Assembly (NCBI GenBank): GCA_938034165.1
Contig: CALHKP010000081.1
Coordinates: forward strand, 1 to 35,441
Reading direction: 5' to 3'
Source: an uncultured Clostridia bacterium
GTDB taxonomy: Bacteria > Bacillota > Clostridia > Peptostreptococcales > Anaerovoracaceae
Length of the DNA stretch: 35,441 nt
The translations under genes and the position numbers were made by a program. Below are positions 1-6,425 of the stretch, piece after piece. Each line of letters begins with the position of its first letter. Position 1 is the stretch's first letter. The notes under the pieces were generated by a model that was not told where the DNA came from, searched no databases, and saw only the letters and a list, made by a program, of their open reading frames with translations.

Positions 1-179
1 CGTTAAATACACCCTTCAAAGCAGGACTTACATATAATACTGCTGGATTTGCCTTTGTGTATGGCGATTATTCTAACTATCAAACGGTAGTGGCCTTTGT
101 TCAAGGACAAAGTTACTTTTTTATTCATAGTGTTGATAGCGGAAATGTTCATGGATGGAAGAAATTCCCTGCTAATTGA
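1..179 (+). CDS. C-terminal fragment of a possible phage tail-fibre-like protein (5' end outside window)
   Basis: An open frame enters from the left edge (first full codon at base 3) and stops with TGA at 177-179, giving 58 residues. The fragment is rich in aromatic, Gly and Asn residues and ends with GWKKFPAN, a style of ending I associate with knob or host-recognition tips of phage tail fibres. That resemblance is an impression, not a domain match. The frame runs convergently into the disrupted end of the uracil permease gene only four bases away, so it probably belongs to an inserted element rather than to the pyrimidine locus. It could equally be a surface protein or a chance frame. Confidence 0.45.
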   Translation, partial: LNTPFKAGLTYNTAGFAFVYGDYSNYQTVVAFVQGQSYFFIHSVDSGNVHGWKKFPAN

Positions 180-183
180 TCAT

Positions 184-1104
184 TTAATTTGTTGAATATG
201 AAAAGCTTGCAATTATATTTCTTGTGTTTTCTCCATATGTAGTATTTGCAGGTCCTCCGAATGCTGATGAAAGTGATGTTGCAAGTCCGTCACCGAGAAG
301 TGTTCTGTGAAGTCCCGGTTCAACAATGTAGTTCTTGCCTGTAGTTGCTCCGATTGCAGTGATGTCGCCGATGTGTTCCATCATGGTTGCAAGAGCGATT
401 GGCATGATAGTTATGATTGCGCTTACATCAAATTTCATGATCTGGATATCTGGAAGGCCAACCCAGTTCTGTGCCGCAATACCTGCAAAATCAACTTCTC
501 CCATGCAAAGTGCGATGAGGTAAGATGCACATACACCTAAAACGATAGGAATAATCTTGAGCATTCCGCGTCCCCAGATGTTGAAGATTATAATTGTAGC
601 AAGAGCCACAAGTGCTACTATCCAGTTTGTCTGGCAGTTATTGATTGCAGTAGGTGCAAGGATAAGTCCGATAGAAATGATGATAGGTCCCGTAACTACA
701 GGCGGGAAGAATCTCATTACCTTTTTTGCTCCGAAGGCTTTTATCAGCATAGCCATTACTACATAAACAAGACCTGCGCAGAATACGCCGCCGCATGCAT
801 ACGGAAGCATTTCTGTATTAGGTTTGCCATCCAGCATAGGTGCTACAGCTGCGTAACCTCCAAGAAATGCAAAAGATGAACCTAAGAAAGCAGGAACCTT
901 TCCTTTGGTAAGAAGGTGAAATAGCAAAGTTCCCAGCCCTGCCATCAGAAGTGTTGTTGACACGCTTAGTCCTGTAAGGATTGGAACAAGAACAGTTGCT
1001 CCGAACATAGCAAAGGTGTGCTGAAGTCCGAGTATAAGCATCTTAGGGATACCCAGTTTCTTGGCATCATGCAGACCCTGGTCGAAATTGTGTTTTTTCG
1101 TCAT
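184..1104 (-). CDS. uraA: Uracil permease, 3'-truncated
   Basis: Nucleobase:cation symporter of the NCS2 family, importing uracil across the cytoplasmic membrane. Residues 1-294 follow the family, with an N-terminal LGLQHTFAMFGATVLVP stretch, several membrane helices and the GGPANTTYGENT motif. Intact homologues have roughly 420-430 residues and continue GENTG; here the frame changes after GENT and adds 12 unrelated residues before TAA, leaving 306. The change falls near base 222. The last helices are missing, so the product is probably inactive. The start is supported by a GAGAGGAG ribosome-binding site. It lies 46 bases behind pyrR in the same operon and should share the pyrR attenuator. 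Family assignment is firm; loss of function is inference. Confidence 0.9.
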   Translation of the reverse strand: MTKKHNFDQGLHDAKKLGIPKMLILGLQHTFAMFGATVLVPILTGLSVSTTLLMAGLGTLLFHLLTKGKVPAFLGSSFAFLGGYAAVAPMLDGKPNTEMLPYACGGVFCAGLVYVVMAMLIKAFGAKKVMRFFPPVVTGPIIISIGLILAPTAINNCQTNWIVALVALATIIIFNIWGRGMLKIIPIVLGVCASYLIALCMGEVDFAGIAAQNWVGLPDIQIMKFDVSAIITIMPIALATMMEHIGDITAIGATTGKNYIVEPGLHRTLLGDGLATSLSSAFGGPANTTYGENTRNIIASFSYSTN

Positions 1105-1150
1105 ATTGATCTCCTCTCGTAATTGTAAAAATTAAACGGCAGAACATCTG

Positions 1151-1702
1151 TTATCTGTCATAGATATTGACTACAGGGAGAAGTCCTGTATCATCAAAGT
1201 CAACGGCTATCATTTCGCTCTTTGATGTTGGAATATTCTTTCCGACATAGTCTGCCCTGATAGGAAGTTCTCTGTGACCTCTGTCAATGAGAACCGCAAG
1301 CTGAATAGTTCCTGCGCGACCGTAGTCCGAAACTGCATCCAGTGCTGCGCGGACAGTTCGACCTGTGTAGAGGACATCATCCACAAGTATGACATTTTTT
1401 CCTTCTATACTGAATGATATGTCTGAAGAAGATTTGTTTGCATCTGTATCCTGTGGGATTTCTGCATTCTTGTCCTTGTCATCTCTGTGATAGCTTGTAT
1501 CAAGGGAACCAACGGGAACGTCAATTCCTTCTATTGCCTTGAGATTGTCGGCAAGCTGATAAGCAAGAGGCACTCCGCCTTTCATGATGCCTACAATTAC
1601 AACGTTTTCAACGCCATTGTTCTTTTCGGCAATCTGATGAGAGATTCTCTTCAGGGCGCGCATGATTTCTTCAGTTGTCATAAGTTGCGATTTGAGTTTC
1701 AT
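1151..1702 (-). CDS. pyrR: PyrR, uracil-sensing attenuation regulator / uracil phosphoribosyltransferase
   Basis: PyrR binds UMP or UTP and then pyr leader RNA to cause transcription termination; many homologues also make UMP from uracil and PRPP. The 183-residue protein has the type I phosphoribosyltransferase fold, with the PRPP loop VILVDDVLYTGRT at about residues 104-116 and the basic IDRGHRELPIRADYVGKN segment typical of PyrR. A longer frame reaches 1747, but the ATG at 1702 has GGAGG seven bases upstream, and the upstream codons lie inside the attenuator terminator, so I use 1702. First gene of pyrR-uraA and very likely autoregulated through its own leader. Confidence 0.95.
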   Translation of the reverse strand: MKLKSQLMTTEEIMRALKRISHQIAEKNNGVENVVIVGIMKGGVPLAYQLADNLKAIEGIDVPVGSLDTSYHRDDKDKNAEIPQDTDANKSSSDISFSIEGKNVILVDDVLYTGRTVRAALDAVSDYGRAGTIQLAVLIDRGHRELPIRADYVGKNIPTSKSEMIAVDFDDTGLLPVVNIYDR

Positions 1703-1717
1703 ATACTTCCTCCAAAA

Positions 1718-1809
1718 CAAAAAATCCTGTCTAGACATGTCAGACAAGATATTCCGGAGTTACCTGTTATATATAATCTTGTCAGCATCTCTGTACCAAC
1801 TTAAAGATG
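1718..1809 (-). promoter_or_regulatory. PyrR-responsive transcription attenuator in the pyrR leader
   Basis: Three mutually exclusive RNA pairings can be read on the minus strand. The anti-antiterminator pairs CATCT with AGATG (1786-1809) around GGTACAGAGATGCT, which matches the PyrR-binding consensus at 11 of 14 positions. GACAAGAT (1776-1783) is exactly complementary to ATCTTGTC, the left arm of the terminator, forming the antiterminator. The terminator pairs TCTTGTCT with AGACAGGA (1725-1749) and is followed by six U. When pyrimidines are plentiful, PyrR-UMP should stabilise the first hairpin and allow termination before pyrR-uraA. The layout matches known Firmicutes pyr leaders. Confidence 0.9.
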
Positions 1810-1824
1810 TTCTTTTCATATAAA

Positions 1825-1853
1825 ATGATATATTAACTGTGGACATATGTCAA
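1825..1853 (-). promoter_or_regulatory. Sigma-A promoter of pyrR-uraA
   Basis: TTGACA (-35, 1848-1853) and TATCAT (-10, 1825-1830) are separated by exactly 17 bases on the minus strand. Initiation near 1818 would place the whole PyrR attenuator in the transcript. The element overlaps the divergent lysO-like promoter. Confidence 0.8.
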
Positions 1854-1868
1854 TGAAAAACGTATAAT
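1840..1868 (+). promoter_or_regulatory. Sigma-A promoter of the LysO-like gene
   Basis: TGGACA (1840-1845), a 17-base spacer, and a perfect TATAAT (1863-1868). It is interleaved with the pyrR promoter on the other strand, so the two RNA polymerases should exclude each other. Transcription would begin near 1875, giving an untranslated leader of about 95 bases. Confidence 0.8.
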
Positions 1869-1869
1869 C

Positions 1870-1944
1870 AAAGTGATGTTGTTTTCACCGGAGATTAAAA
1901 TTCGGTGGGAATTTTGGGCAATATGATTGCCGGGCATCTACTTT
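1870..1944 (+). promoter_or_regulatory. Structured leader RNA, three-way-junction-like, class unassigned
   Basis: The leader can form a closing stem between AAAGTGATG (1870-1878) and CATCTACTTT (1935-1944) with one G-U pair and one bulge. Inside it are two perfect hairpins: CACCG/CGGTG (1886-1890 with 1903-1907) and GGCAAT/ATTGCC (1917-1922 with 1926-1931). Such a compact three-way junction next to a transporter suggests a sensing leader. The first bases of the closing stem may lie just upstream of the predicted transcription start. I do not recognise the consensus of any named riboswitch; it is too short for a lysine riboswitch and lacks purine-riboswitch loops. Confidence 0.4.
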
Positions 1945-1969
1945 GATTAAGAAGCAGGAAGGTTTGAAA

Positions 1970-2950
1970 ATGGGAGATTTAATATTATATCTGTCACTTG
2001 CGGCTGTGGGTTACATAATCGCAACAAGAATCAGAAGTAAGAAAGAAAAATTCGGATGGACAGGAAAGGTGCAGACTGTTGCAATTATGCTACTGGTATT
2101 TGTTATGGGAACCAGAATGGGCTCTAACAGCGAAGTAATTGCAAATCTTAAGTCAATAGGACTTTATGCACTTTTGATTACATTTATTATAATGAGTATG
2201 TCGATTCTTGCAGTATTTATAGCAAGAAAGATTATGGGCATCAACAGATATGGAACTCTTGGTGCACCAACGGAACATGACATCAATCACAATACAGGCA
2301 AAGATGTGAGAAATGCAGGCAGCGGAATAGACAAGATGACTATATTTATAGTCCTTGCAGTTTTCGCAGGCATGGCAGCAGGATATCTCTTTGTAAACAA
2401 AATATTCCCTGACTATGTAGTATTTGATACACTTGCAGGAAATGCAATCAAGCTTGGTCTTTGCATATTGCTTTTCTTTGTTGGGCTCGACCTTGGACTT
2501 GATGGAACGGTATGGGCAAATTTCAAAAAAGTGGGTGCAAGAATTTTGGTATTTCCTTTTGCAACAATTATAGGATCTATGCTCGGAGCTGTAATATGTG
2601 GCATTATTTTACCTATCTCGATGAAGGAAGCTCTGGCTGTAGGCGGAGGTTTGGGCTGGTATTCCCTTGCTCCCGGAATCATAATGGATGCAGGATATGT
2701 TACAGCAAGTGCAATTGCGTTTATGCACAATGTAATGAGAGAACTTCTTTCGATTATTCTTATTCCTTTGGTTGCAAAATATATAGGATATATAGAAACA
2801 ACAGCTATGCCGGGGGCTGCAGCCATGGATGTTTGTCTTCCTATAGTAGAAAAATCAACAAGCGGAAATATTGCAGTCTACTCTCTTGTATCGGGCGTAA
2901 TTCTTTCGGCGGCAGTGCCTATTTTAGTTCCGCTGATTATAGGACTCTAA
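1970..2950 (+). CDS. lysO: LysO-family membrane exporter (DUF340), probably lysine efflux
   Basis: LysO-family proteins are inner-membrane exporters; the E. coli member exports lysine. The 326-residue product has a short N-terminal membrane domain, a hydrophilic linker near residues 100-120, and a C-terminal domain with the family's signature segments: GLGWYSLAPGIIMD, AFMHNVMRELLS and a GAAAMDVCLPIV turn followed by VSGVILS. About ten membrane helices are visible. A TTG at 1943 would extend the frame by nine residues, but the ATG at 1970 has AGGAAGG about eight bases upstream and is preferred. It is a single-gene unit closed by the terminator at 3004-3031. Family is confident; the substrate is inferred from homology only. 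Confidence 0.8.
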   Translation: MGDLILYLSLAAVGYIIATRIRSKKEKFGWTGKVQTVAIMLLVFVMGTRMGSNSEVIANLKSIGLYALLITFIIMSMSILAVFIARKIMGINRYGTLGAPTEHDINHNTGKDVRNAGSGIDKMTIFIVLAVFAGMAAGYLFVNKIFPDYVVFDTLAGNAIKLGLCILLFFVGLDLGLDGTVWANFKKVGARILVFPFATIIGSMLGAVICGIILPISMKEALAVGGGLGWYSLAPGIIMDAGYVTASAIAFMHNVMRELLSIILIPLVAKYIGYIETTAMPGAAAMDVCLPIVEKSTSGNIAVYSLVSGVILSAAVPILVPLIIGL

Positions 2951-3003
2951 CAGTTGGAAATTTCAGAACCAAAATGATTTTACATGATTAAGATAAAATT
3001 CGG

Positions 3004-3031
3004 ACTATCGGCTTCGGCCGGTAGTTTTTTT
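3004..3031 (+). terminator. Intrinsic terminator after the LysO-like gene
   Basis: Nine-pair stem ACTATCGGC/GCCGGTAGT capped by a stable TTCG tetraloop and followed by seven T. A weaker CTGCA/TGCAG hairpin with four T follows at about 3041-3060 and may act as back-up. Confidence 0.9.
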
Positions 3032-3072
3032 GTCCTACGCGCTGCATTCCAGTGCAGTTTTCAATAAAGAAC

Positions 3073-3100
3073 AAAAACCACGCATCAGAATGATGCGTGG
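3073..3100 (-). terminator. Intrinsic terminator of lexA
   Basis: On the minus strand the arms CCACGCATCA and TGATGCGTGG form a near-perfect stem with a short loop, followed by five T. It lies about 20 bases beyond the lexA stop codon. Confidence 0.88.
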
Positions 3101-3120
3101 GATTGATGATAAGTCCGTGT

Positions 3121-3798
3121 TTAGTTGTAGTATCTGAAAACGCCTGCTACTTTTCCGAGGATTTTTACATCTTTAACTAGAATAGGAGACATTGTATCGT
3201 TCTCGGGCTGTAGTCTGATATGGTCGCTTTCCTTGTAGAATGTCTTGACTGTTGCTTCGCTTTCGAAGCCGTCTACCATTGCTACAACTATATCGCCGTT
3301 AGATGCTGTTTCCTGCTGGCGGACGAGTATAAGGTCCCCGTCATAAATGCCTACGTTTATCATGCTTTCGCCCCTGACTCTTAGCATGAAGTTGTTGCCT
3401 GTAACATATTCTGCAGGAACAGGGAAGAGGGATTCGATATTCTCTTCTGCTGTGATAGGCATGCCTGCTGCCACATTGCCGACAATAGGAATACCTATTG
3501 TGTGTATGTTCTCCACACCGTCTGATATACAGTCAGGGGAGGAAGTCTGGGGTTCCGGTTTGGCAGGTGCTGTCATATCTGTAATAACAAGAGCTCTTGG
3601 TTTAGCCGGGTCTCTGTGAATAAGTCCTTCTGATTCTAATGTATTGAGATCCTTGTGGACTGTTGATGTTGATTTGATATTGAGTGCAGTGCAGATTTCG
3701 CGAACTGTAGGTGCGTAGCCGCGCTGCTGTATTTCTGTTTTCATGAAGTCAAGAATCTTGTCCTGACGGGCTTTTGCTTTTTCTGTTGCTTTCGACAT
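3121..3798 (-). CDS. lexA: LexA, SOS-response repressor
   Basis: LexA represses DNA-damage genes and cleaves itself when RecA filaments form. The 225-residue protein has an N-terminal winged helix (about residues 1-70, with APTVREICTALNIKSTSTVHKDL) and a C-terminal S24 peptidase domain. The self-cleavage bond A111-G112 lies in VAAGMP, the catalytic Ser is S145 in RGESM, and the catalytic Lys is K185 in EATVKTFY. The ATG at 3798 follows GGAGGAGATTACTT; an in-frame extension upstream to 3867 crosses the promoter and is rejected. A LexA-type operator next to the promoter indicates autoregulation. Confidence 0.97.
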   Translation of the reverse strand: MSKATEKAKARQDKILDFMKTEIQQRGYAPTVREICTALNIKSTSTVHKDLNTLESEGLIHRDPAKPRALVITDMTAPAKPEPQTSSPDCISDGVENIHTIGIPIVGNVAAGMPITAEENIESLFPVPAEYVTGNNFMLRVRGESMINVGIYDGDLILVRQQETASNGDIVVAMVDGFESEATVKTFYKESDHIRLQPENDTMSPILVKDVKILGKVAGVFRYYN

Positions 3799-3824
3799 AA
3801 GTAATCTCCTCCTAACATAACATA

Positions 3825-3853
3825 AGTGTAGCATAAAAAGAACAAAAAGTAAA
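3825..3853 (-). promoter_or_regulatory. lexA promoter
   Basis: TTTACT (-35, 3848-3853) and TACACT (-10, 3825-3830) with a 17-base spacer on the minus strand. The -35 box overlaps the LexA-type operator. Confidence 0.6.
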
Positions 3854-3863
3854 CAAAGGTTCG
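3850..3863 (-). promoter_or_regulatory. LexA (SOS) operator
   Basis: On the minus strand CGAAC-CTTT-GTTTA fits the Gram-positive SOS box CGAAC-N4-GTTYG except at its last base. It overlaps the lexA -35 box, as expected for autorepression, and its edge is only 13 bases from the -35 box of the divergent antiporter operon. Confidence 0.7.
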
Positions 3864-3876
3864 ACAATTTATCAGT

Positions 3877-3905
3877 TTGACAGTGAAGTTATTGTATTGT
3901 AAAAT
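3877..3905 (+). promoter_or_regulatory. Sigma-A promoter of the Mrp-like operon
   Basis: A perfect TTGACA (3877-3882), a 17-base spacer and TAAAAT (3900-3905). It lies 31 bases before the mrpE start and should drive the operon to the terminator near 11325. Confidence 0.8.
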
Positions 3906-3936
3906 AATTGTGTGTACAATAACGAAAGGATTTACA

Positions 3937-4443
3937 ATGTTTAAAAGATGGTTCGCACTGTCTGCGATGCTGTTTGCGTTGTGGTTTGCTATGTCAGGCA
4001 AAACAGAGGCTAAGTTTATAATCGCAGGACTCGTTTCTTCAGGCGCAATAGCCTGTATTTCAATTCCGGCCATGCATATTTTTAACAAAGGGGAACGTTT
4101 TTATCTCCTCGACCTTAATTTTTTTGCATTTCTGAAATATTGTGTGTGGCTGCTCAGGGAAATTATCCTATCCAGTCTCGATGTATGTGAGGCTATTTTA
4201 TTCACCAAGAAGAGGGTTGAACCCCGTATTATCAGATTCAAATGTAATTTTATCAATCCAATGGCAACAGTATTATTGACTAATTCAATTATCTTAACAC
4301 CCGGAACTGTAACAGTTGATGTAGAGGGTGATATTTTTGTTGTCCACGCTTTGACGGAAAAAGCCGCAAATGGGCTTTTGGAAGGCGAAATGATAAGAAG
4401 AATAGCAAAGCTGTATGATGAGAAAGTGGAGGGAAAAAAATGA
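3937..4443 (+). CDS. mrpE: Mrp antiporter subunit E (MrpE/MnhE/MbhA-like)
   Basis: Subunit E of a multisubunit Na+(K+)/H+ antiporter in the cytoplasmic membrane. The 168-residue protein starts with two hydrophobic helices, has a third near residues 60-80 (FLKYCVWLLREIILSSLDV), and ends in a cytoplasmic domain with the family signature NPMATVLLTNSIILTPGTVTVDVEGD followed by HALTE. The ATG at 3937 follows GAAAGGA; an in-frame extension to 3877 would overlap the promoter. It is the first gene of the operon and overlaps mrpF by four bases, indicating translational coupling. Confidence 0.92.
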   Translation: MFKRWFALSAMLFALWFAMSGKTEAKFIIAGLVSSGAIACISIPAMHIFNKGERFYLLDLNFFAFLKYCVWLLREIILSSLDVCEAILFTKKRVEPRIIRFKCNFINPMATVLLTNSIILTPGTVTVDVEGDIFVVHALTEKAANGLLEGEMIRRIAKLYDEKVEGKK

Positions 4444-4721
4444 TTTTTTCGATTTTGCTGAATGTGCTTGCTGTGGGATTCATATGTATAATAGGGCTTA
4501 TGCTTGTTCGCGTATTGAAGGGTCCCGGAGTGTATGACAGACTTAATGGAATATTTGCCATAGGCATTCATGTAATTACGGTTTTGCTTCTGATAGGTTA
4601 TATCACAGGTAGAGAGGACATGTTTGTAGATATTGCATTTTCTTACGGAATACTTGGATTTTTGAGTACCGTAATAATAGCCAGATTCCTTGGAGTCAGA
4701 AAGGGGAAAAAAGATGATTAG
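4440..4721 (+). CDS. mrpF: Mrp antiporter subunit F
   Basis: A 93-residue membrane protein with three hydrophobic helices, the usual size and layout of MrpF/MbhB. The family turn VLKGPGVYDRLNGI lies between helices one and two, followed by DIAFSYGILGFLSTV. It is an essential small subunit of Mrp complexes, thought to help shape the ion path. It starts within the mrpE stop codon (ATGA overlap), and its tail overlaps mrpG by eight bases. Confidence 0.9.
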   Translation: MIFSILLNVLAVGFICIIGLMLVRVLKGPGVYDRLNGIFAIGIHVITVLLLIGYITGREDMFVDIAFSYGILGFLSTVIIARFLGVRKGKKDD

Positions 4722-5070
4722 AATGACAATTTCTGCCGTTTTTCTCATTGCGGGATTCGTAATTACTTTGATTTCAGCCATAGGTATTCTCAAGTTTCCT
4801 GATTTTCTGACAAGACTTCATGCTTCCAGTGTGGGGGAGTCCATGGGAATCGTTCTTATGGGCACAGGATTTGTTATTTATGAGGGTGCAGACTTTGTTT
4901 CGGTAAAGATAATTCTTACAGCCCTTGCGGTATTTCTTGTAAACCCGGTGGGGACTCACCTGATAAGCAAATCGGCTCTTAGAAACAGCACGATAAGAGA
5001 GTTGGAAACCGGAGGAAAGTATAACACTGTTTTGGAAAGGGAGGAAATCGATGCAGATTTTAGTGATTGA
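4714..5070 (+). CDS. mrpG: Mrp antiporter subunit G
   Basis: A 118-residue MrpG/MbhC homologue with three membrane helices. The signature GILKFPDFLTRLHASSVGESMGI sits between helices one and two, and NPVGTHLISKSA follows helix three. The ATG at 4714 is chosen because AAGGGG lies just upstream, although the frame opens at 4690. It overlaps the end of mrpF and the start of the DUF4040 gene, so E, F, G and the next subunit should be made in step. Confidence 0.92.
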   Translation: MIRMTISAVFLIAGFVITLISAIGILKFPDFLTRLHASSVGESMGIVLMGTGFVIYEGADFVSVKIILTALAVFLVNPVGTHLISKSALRNSTIRELETGGKYNTVLEREEIDADFSD

Positions 5071-5293
5071 GGCAATACTGCTTCTGTTTTTGATAGCTAT
5101 AACTATTGTAATAATAATGGACAGGGACCTTTTGTCGGCATCTGTTATATATTGTGCGTTTAGCTTTTGTGCTATGGTGCTTTACGTAATGGCAGGAGCT
5201 CCGGACGTTGCCTTTACTGAGGCCGTTATAGGAGTTATTTCTACAATATACTTTGTTATGTCTCTGAGAACTACGGATAGGTGGTGCAAATAG
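5051..5293 (+). CDS. DUF4040 (MbhD-like) antiporter subunit, equivalent to part of the MrpA C-terminus
   Basis: An 80-residue, three-helix protein matching the DUF4040/MbhD domain, with the conserved PDVAFTEAVIGVISTIYF helix. In classical Mrp systems this segment is fused to the C-terminal half of the large MrpA subunit; here it is a separate gene, as in archaeal membrane-bound hydrogenases. It begins inside mrpG, with GGGAGG upstream, and is followed without a gap by the MbhE-MrpB fusion. Confidence 0.8.
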   Translation: MQILVIEAILLLFLIAITIVIIMDRDLLSASVIYCAFSFCAMVLYVMAGAPDVAFTEAVIGVISTIYFVMSLRTTDRWCK

Positions 5294-6061
5294 TTGAAAA
5301 ACAGAAGCGATTACATAAAAATAATCGGGATTTTTCTGCTGATTGCTATTGTAGCGGCATTCAGTTTGCTTATTGATAGGCTTCCGGTGATAGGAGACCC
5401 TGATTCGGCGCCTAATACTCATGTATCGGATTATTATATAGAAGAGGGACCTGAGGTTACTCATTCACCTAACCTTGTTACGGGTGTTTTGGCTGATTTC
5501 AGAGGCTTTGACACTTTGCTTGAAACTACCGTAATGTTTCTTGCAGGGGTTGCGGTTACTATGATTCTCTCTAACAAACTTAAGAAAAAGTGGGACAGCA
5601 CGATTTACAGAAATGATGATAACTTCAACGGGCTTGATGTAAAAGTTGTAATGCCGCTGGTAATTCCTATTATTCTGGTTTATGCAATATATGTATTATT
5701 CCACGGAGAAGTCAGTCTCGGAGGCGGCTTTCAGGCGGGAGCTTTGCTTGCAATGGCTTTTATTATCTATACAATGTTTGCAGATTTCAAAAAGAATAGC
5801 ATACGTATGACTCAGCACCTTACAGTTTGCATTGCTGCAGTGGGAGTGCTTATCTATGGGATTACGGGAATGCTTCCTTTGTTCTTTGGAGGAAATTTTC
5901 TTGAGTACGACAAGCTGCCTTTCAATGAGGCACATGTATCGTCCTTACACGGTCTTGGAATATTTATGATAGAAACAGGTGTTACAATCGGGGTAATGGC
6001 AACGATTATTACGATTTTATCAGCGGTTTTGGAAAGGAACAGTCTGAATGAACGCGATTAA
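5294..6061 (+). CDS. mrpB: MbhE-like / MrpB fusion subunit of the antiporter
   Basis: A 255-residue membrane protein. Residues 1-100 hold one N-terminal helix, an extracytoplasmic stretch (about 30-65) and a helix beginning at GFDTLLETTVMFLAG, which resembles MbhE and the last part of MrpA. Residues 115-250 are a MrpB domain, with FHGEVSLGGGFQAGALLAMAF and HGLGIFMIETGVTIGV. It starts with TTG directly after the preceding stop, with GGTGG about eight bases upstream. The fusion of these two domains is a recurring Mbh/Mrp arrangement. It overlaps mrpC by 14 bases. Confidence 0.85.
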   Translation: MKNRSDYIKIIGIFLLIAIVAAFSLLIDRLPVIGDPDSAPNTHVSDYYIEEGPEVTHSPNLVTGVLADFRGFDTLLETTVMFLAGVAVTMILSNKLKKKWDSTIYRNDDNFNGLDVKVVMPLVIPIILVYAIYVLFHGEVSLGGGFQAGALLAMAFIIYTMFADFKKNSIRMTQHLTVCIAAVGVLIYGITGMLPLFFGGNFLEYDKLPFNEAHVSSLHGLGIFMIETGVTIGVMATIITILSAVLERNSLNERD

Positions 6062-6425
6062 TGCATTTCTCGCAGAGCGCGGAATATATATGCTGACAGT
6101 TATATTGTTTTTTCTGGGCGTATATGGAATAGCGACATGCGGAAACTACATGAAAAAATTAATATGCATGAACGTAATGCAGGTGGCGGTAATCTTCTTC
6201 TTCCTTTCTTTGGGGGAAAAGACCGGAGGAACTATACCTGTTACGATTTCCGGCATACTTAACGCTGATGCGTATATAAACCCTCTGCCCCATGCCCTGA
6301 TGCTTACTGCTATTGTTGTAAGTCTTGGAACTAGTGGCGTTGGACTTGCGCTTCTCATGCGAATAAAAGAAAAATACGGCTCAATTGAAGAAAAAGACAT
6401 AATAGAAAAGGAGGATGACAAATGA
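6048..6425 (+). CDS. mrpC: Mrp antiporter subunit C (NuoK-like)
   Basis: A 125-residue, three-helix homologue of NuoK, with the conserved membrane acidic and Gly-rich positions in LICMNVMQVAVIFFFLSLG and NPLPHALMLTAIVVSLGTSGVGLALLMRI. The central insert is slightly longer than in NuoK, as is usual for MrpC. MrpC and MrpD together form the part of the complex that resembles complex I. It overlaps both neighbours by a few bases. Confidence 0.92.
   Translation: MNAINAFLAERGIYMLTVILFFLGVYGIATCGNYMKKLICMNVMQVAVIFFFLSLGEKTGGTIPVTISGILNADAYINPLPHALMLTAIVVSLGTSGVGLALLMRIKEKYGSIEEKDIIEKEDDK

Noticed and set aside
307..540. Plus-strand frames within uraA
   Set aside because: They are antisense to a clear permease frame and have no family features.
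1870..1944. Lysine or purine riboswitch before the LysO-like gene
   Set aside because: The leader is far too short for a lysine riboswitch and lacks the conserved loops of the purine class; I list it only as an unassigned structure.
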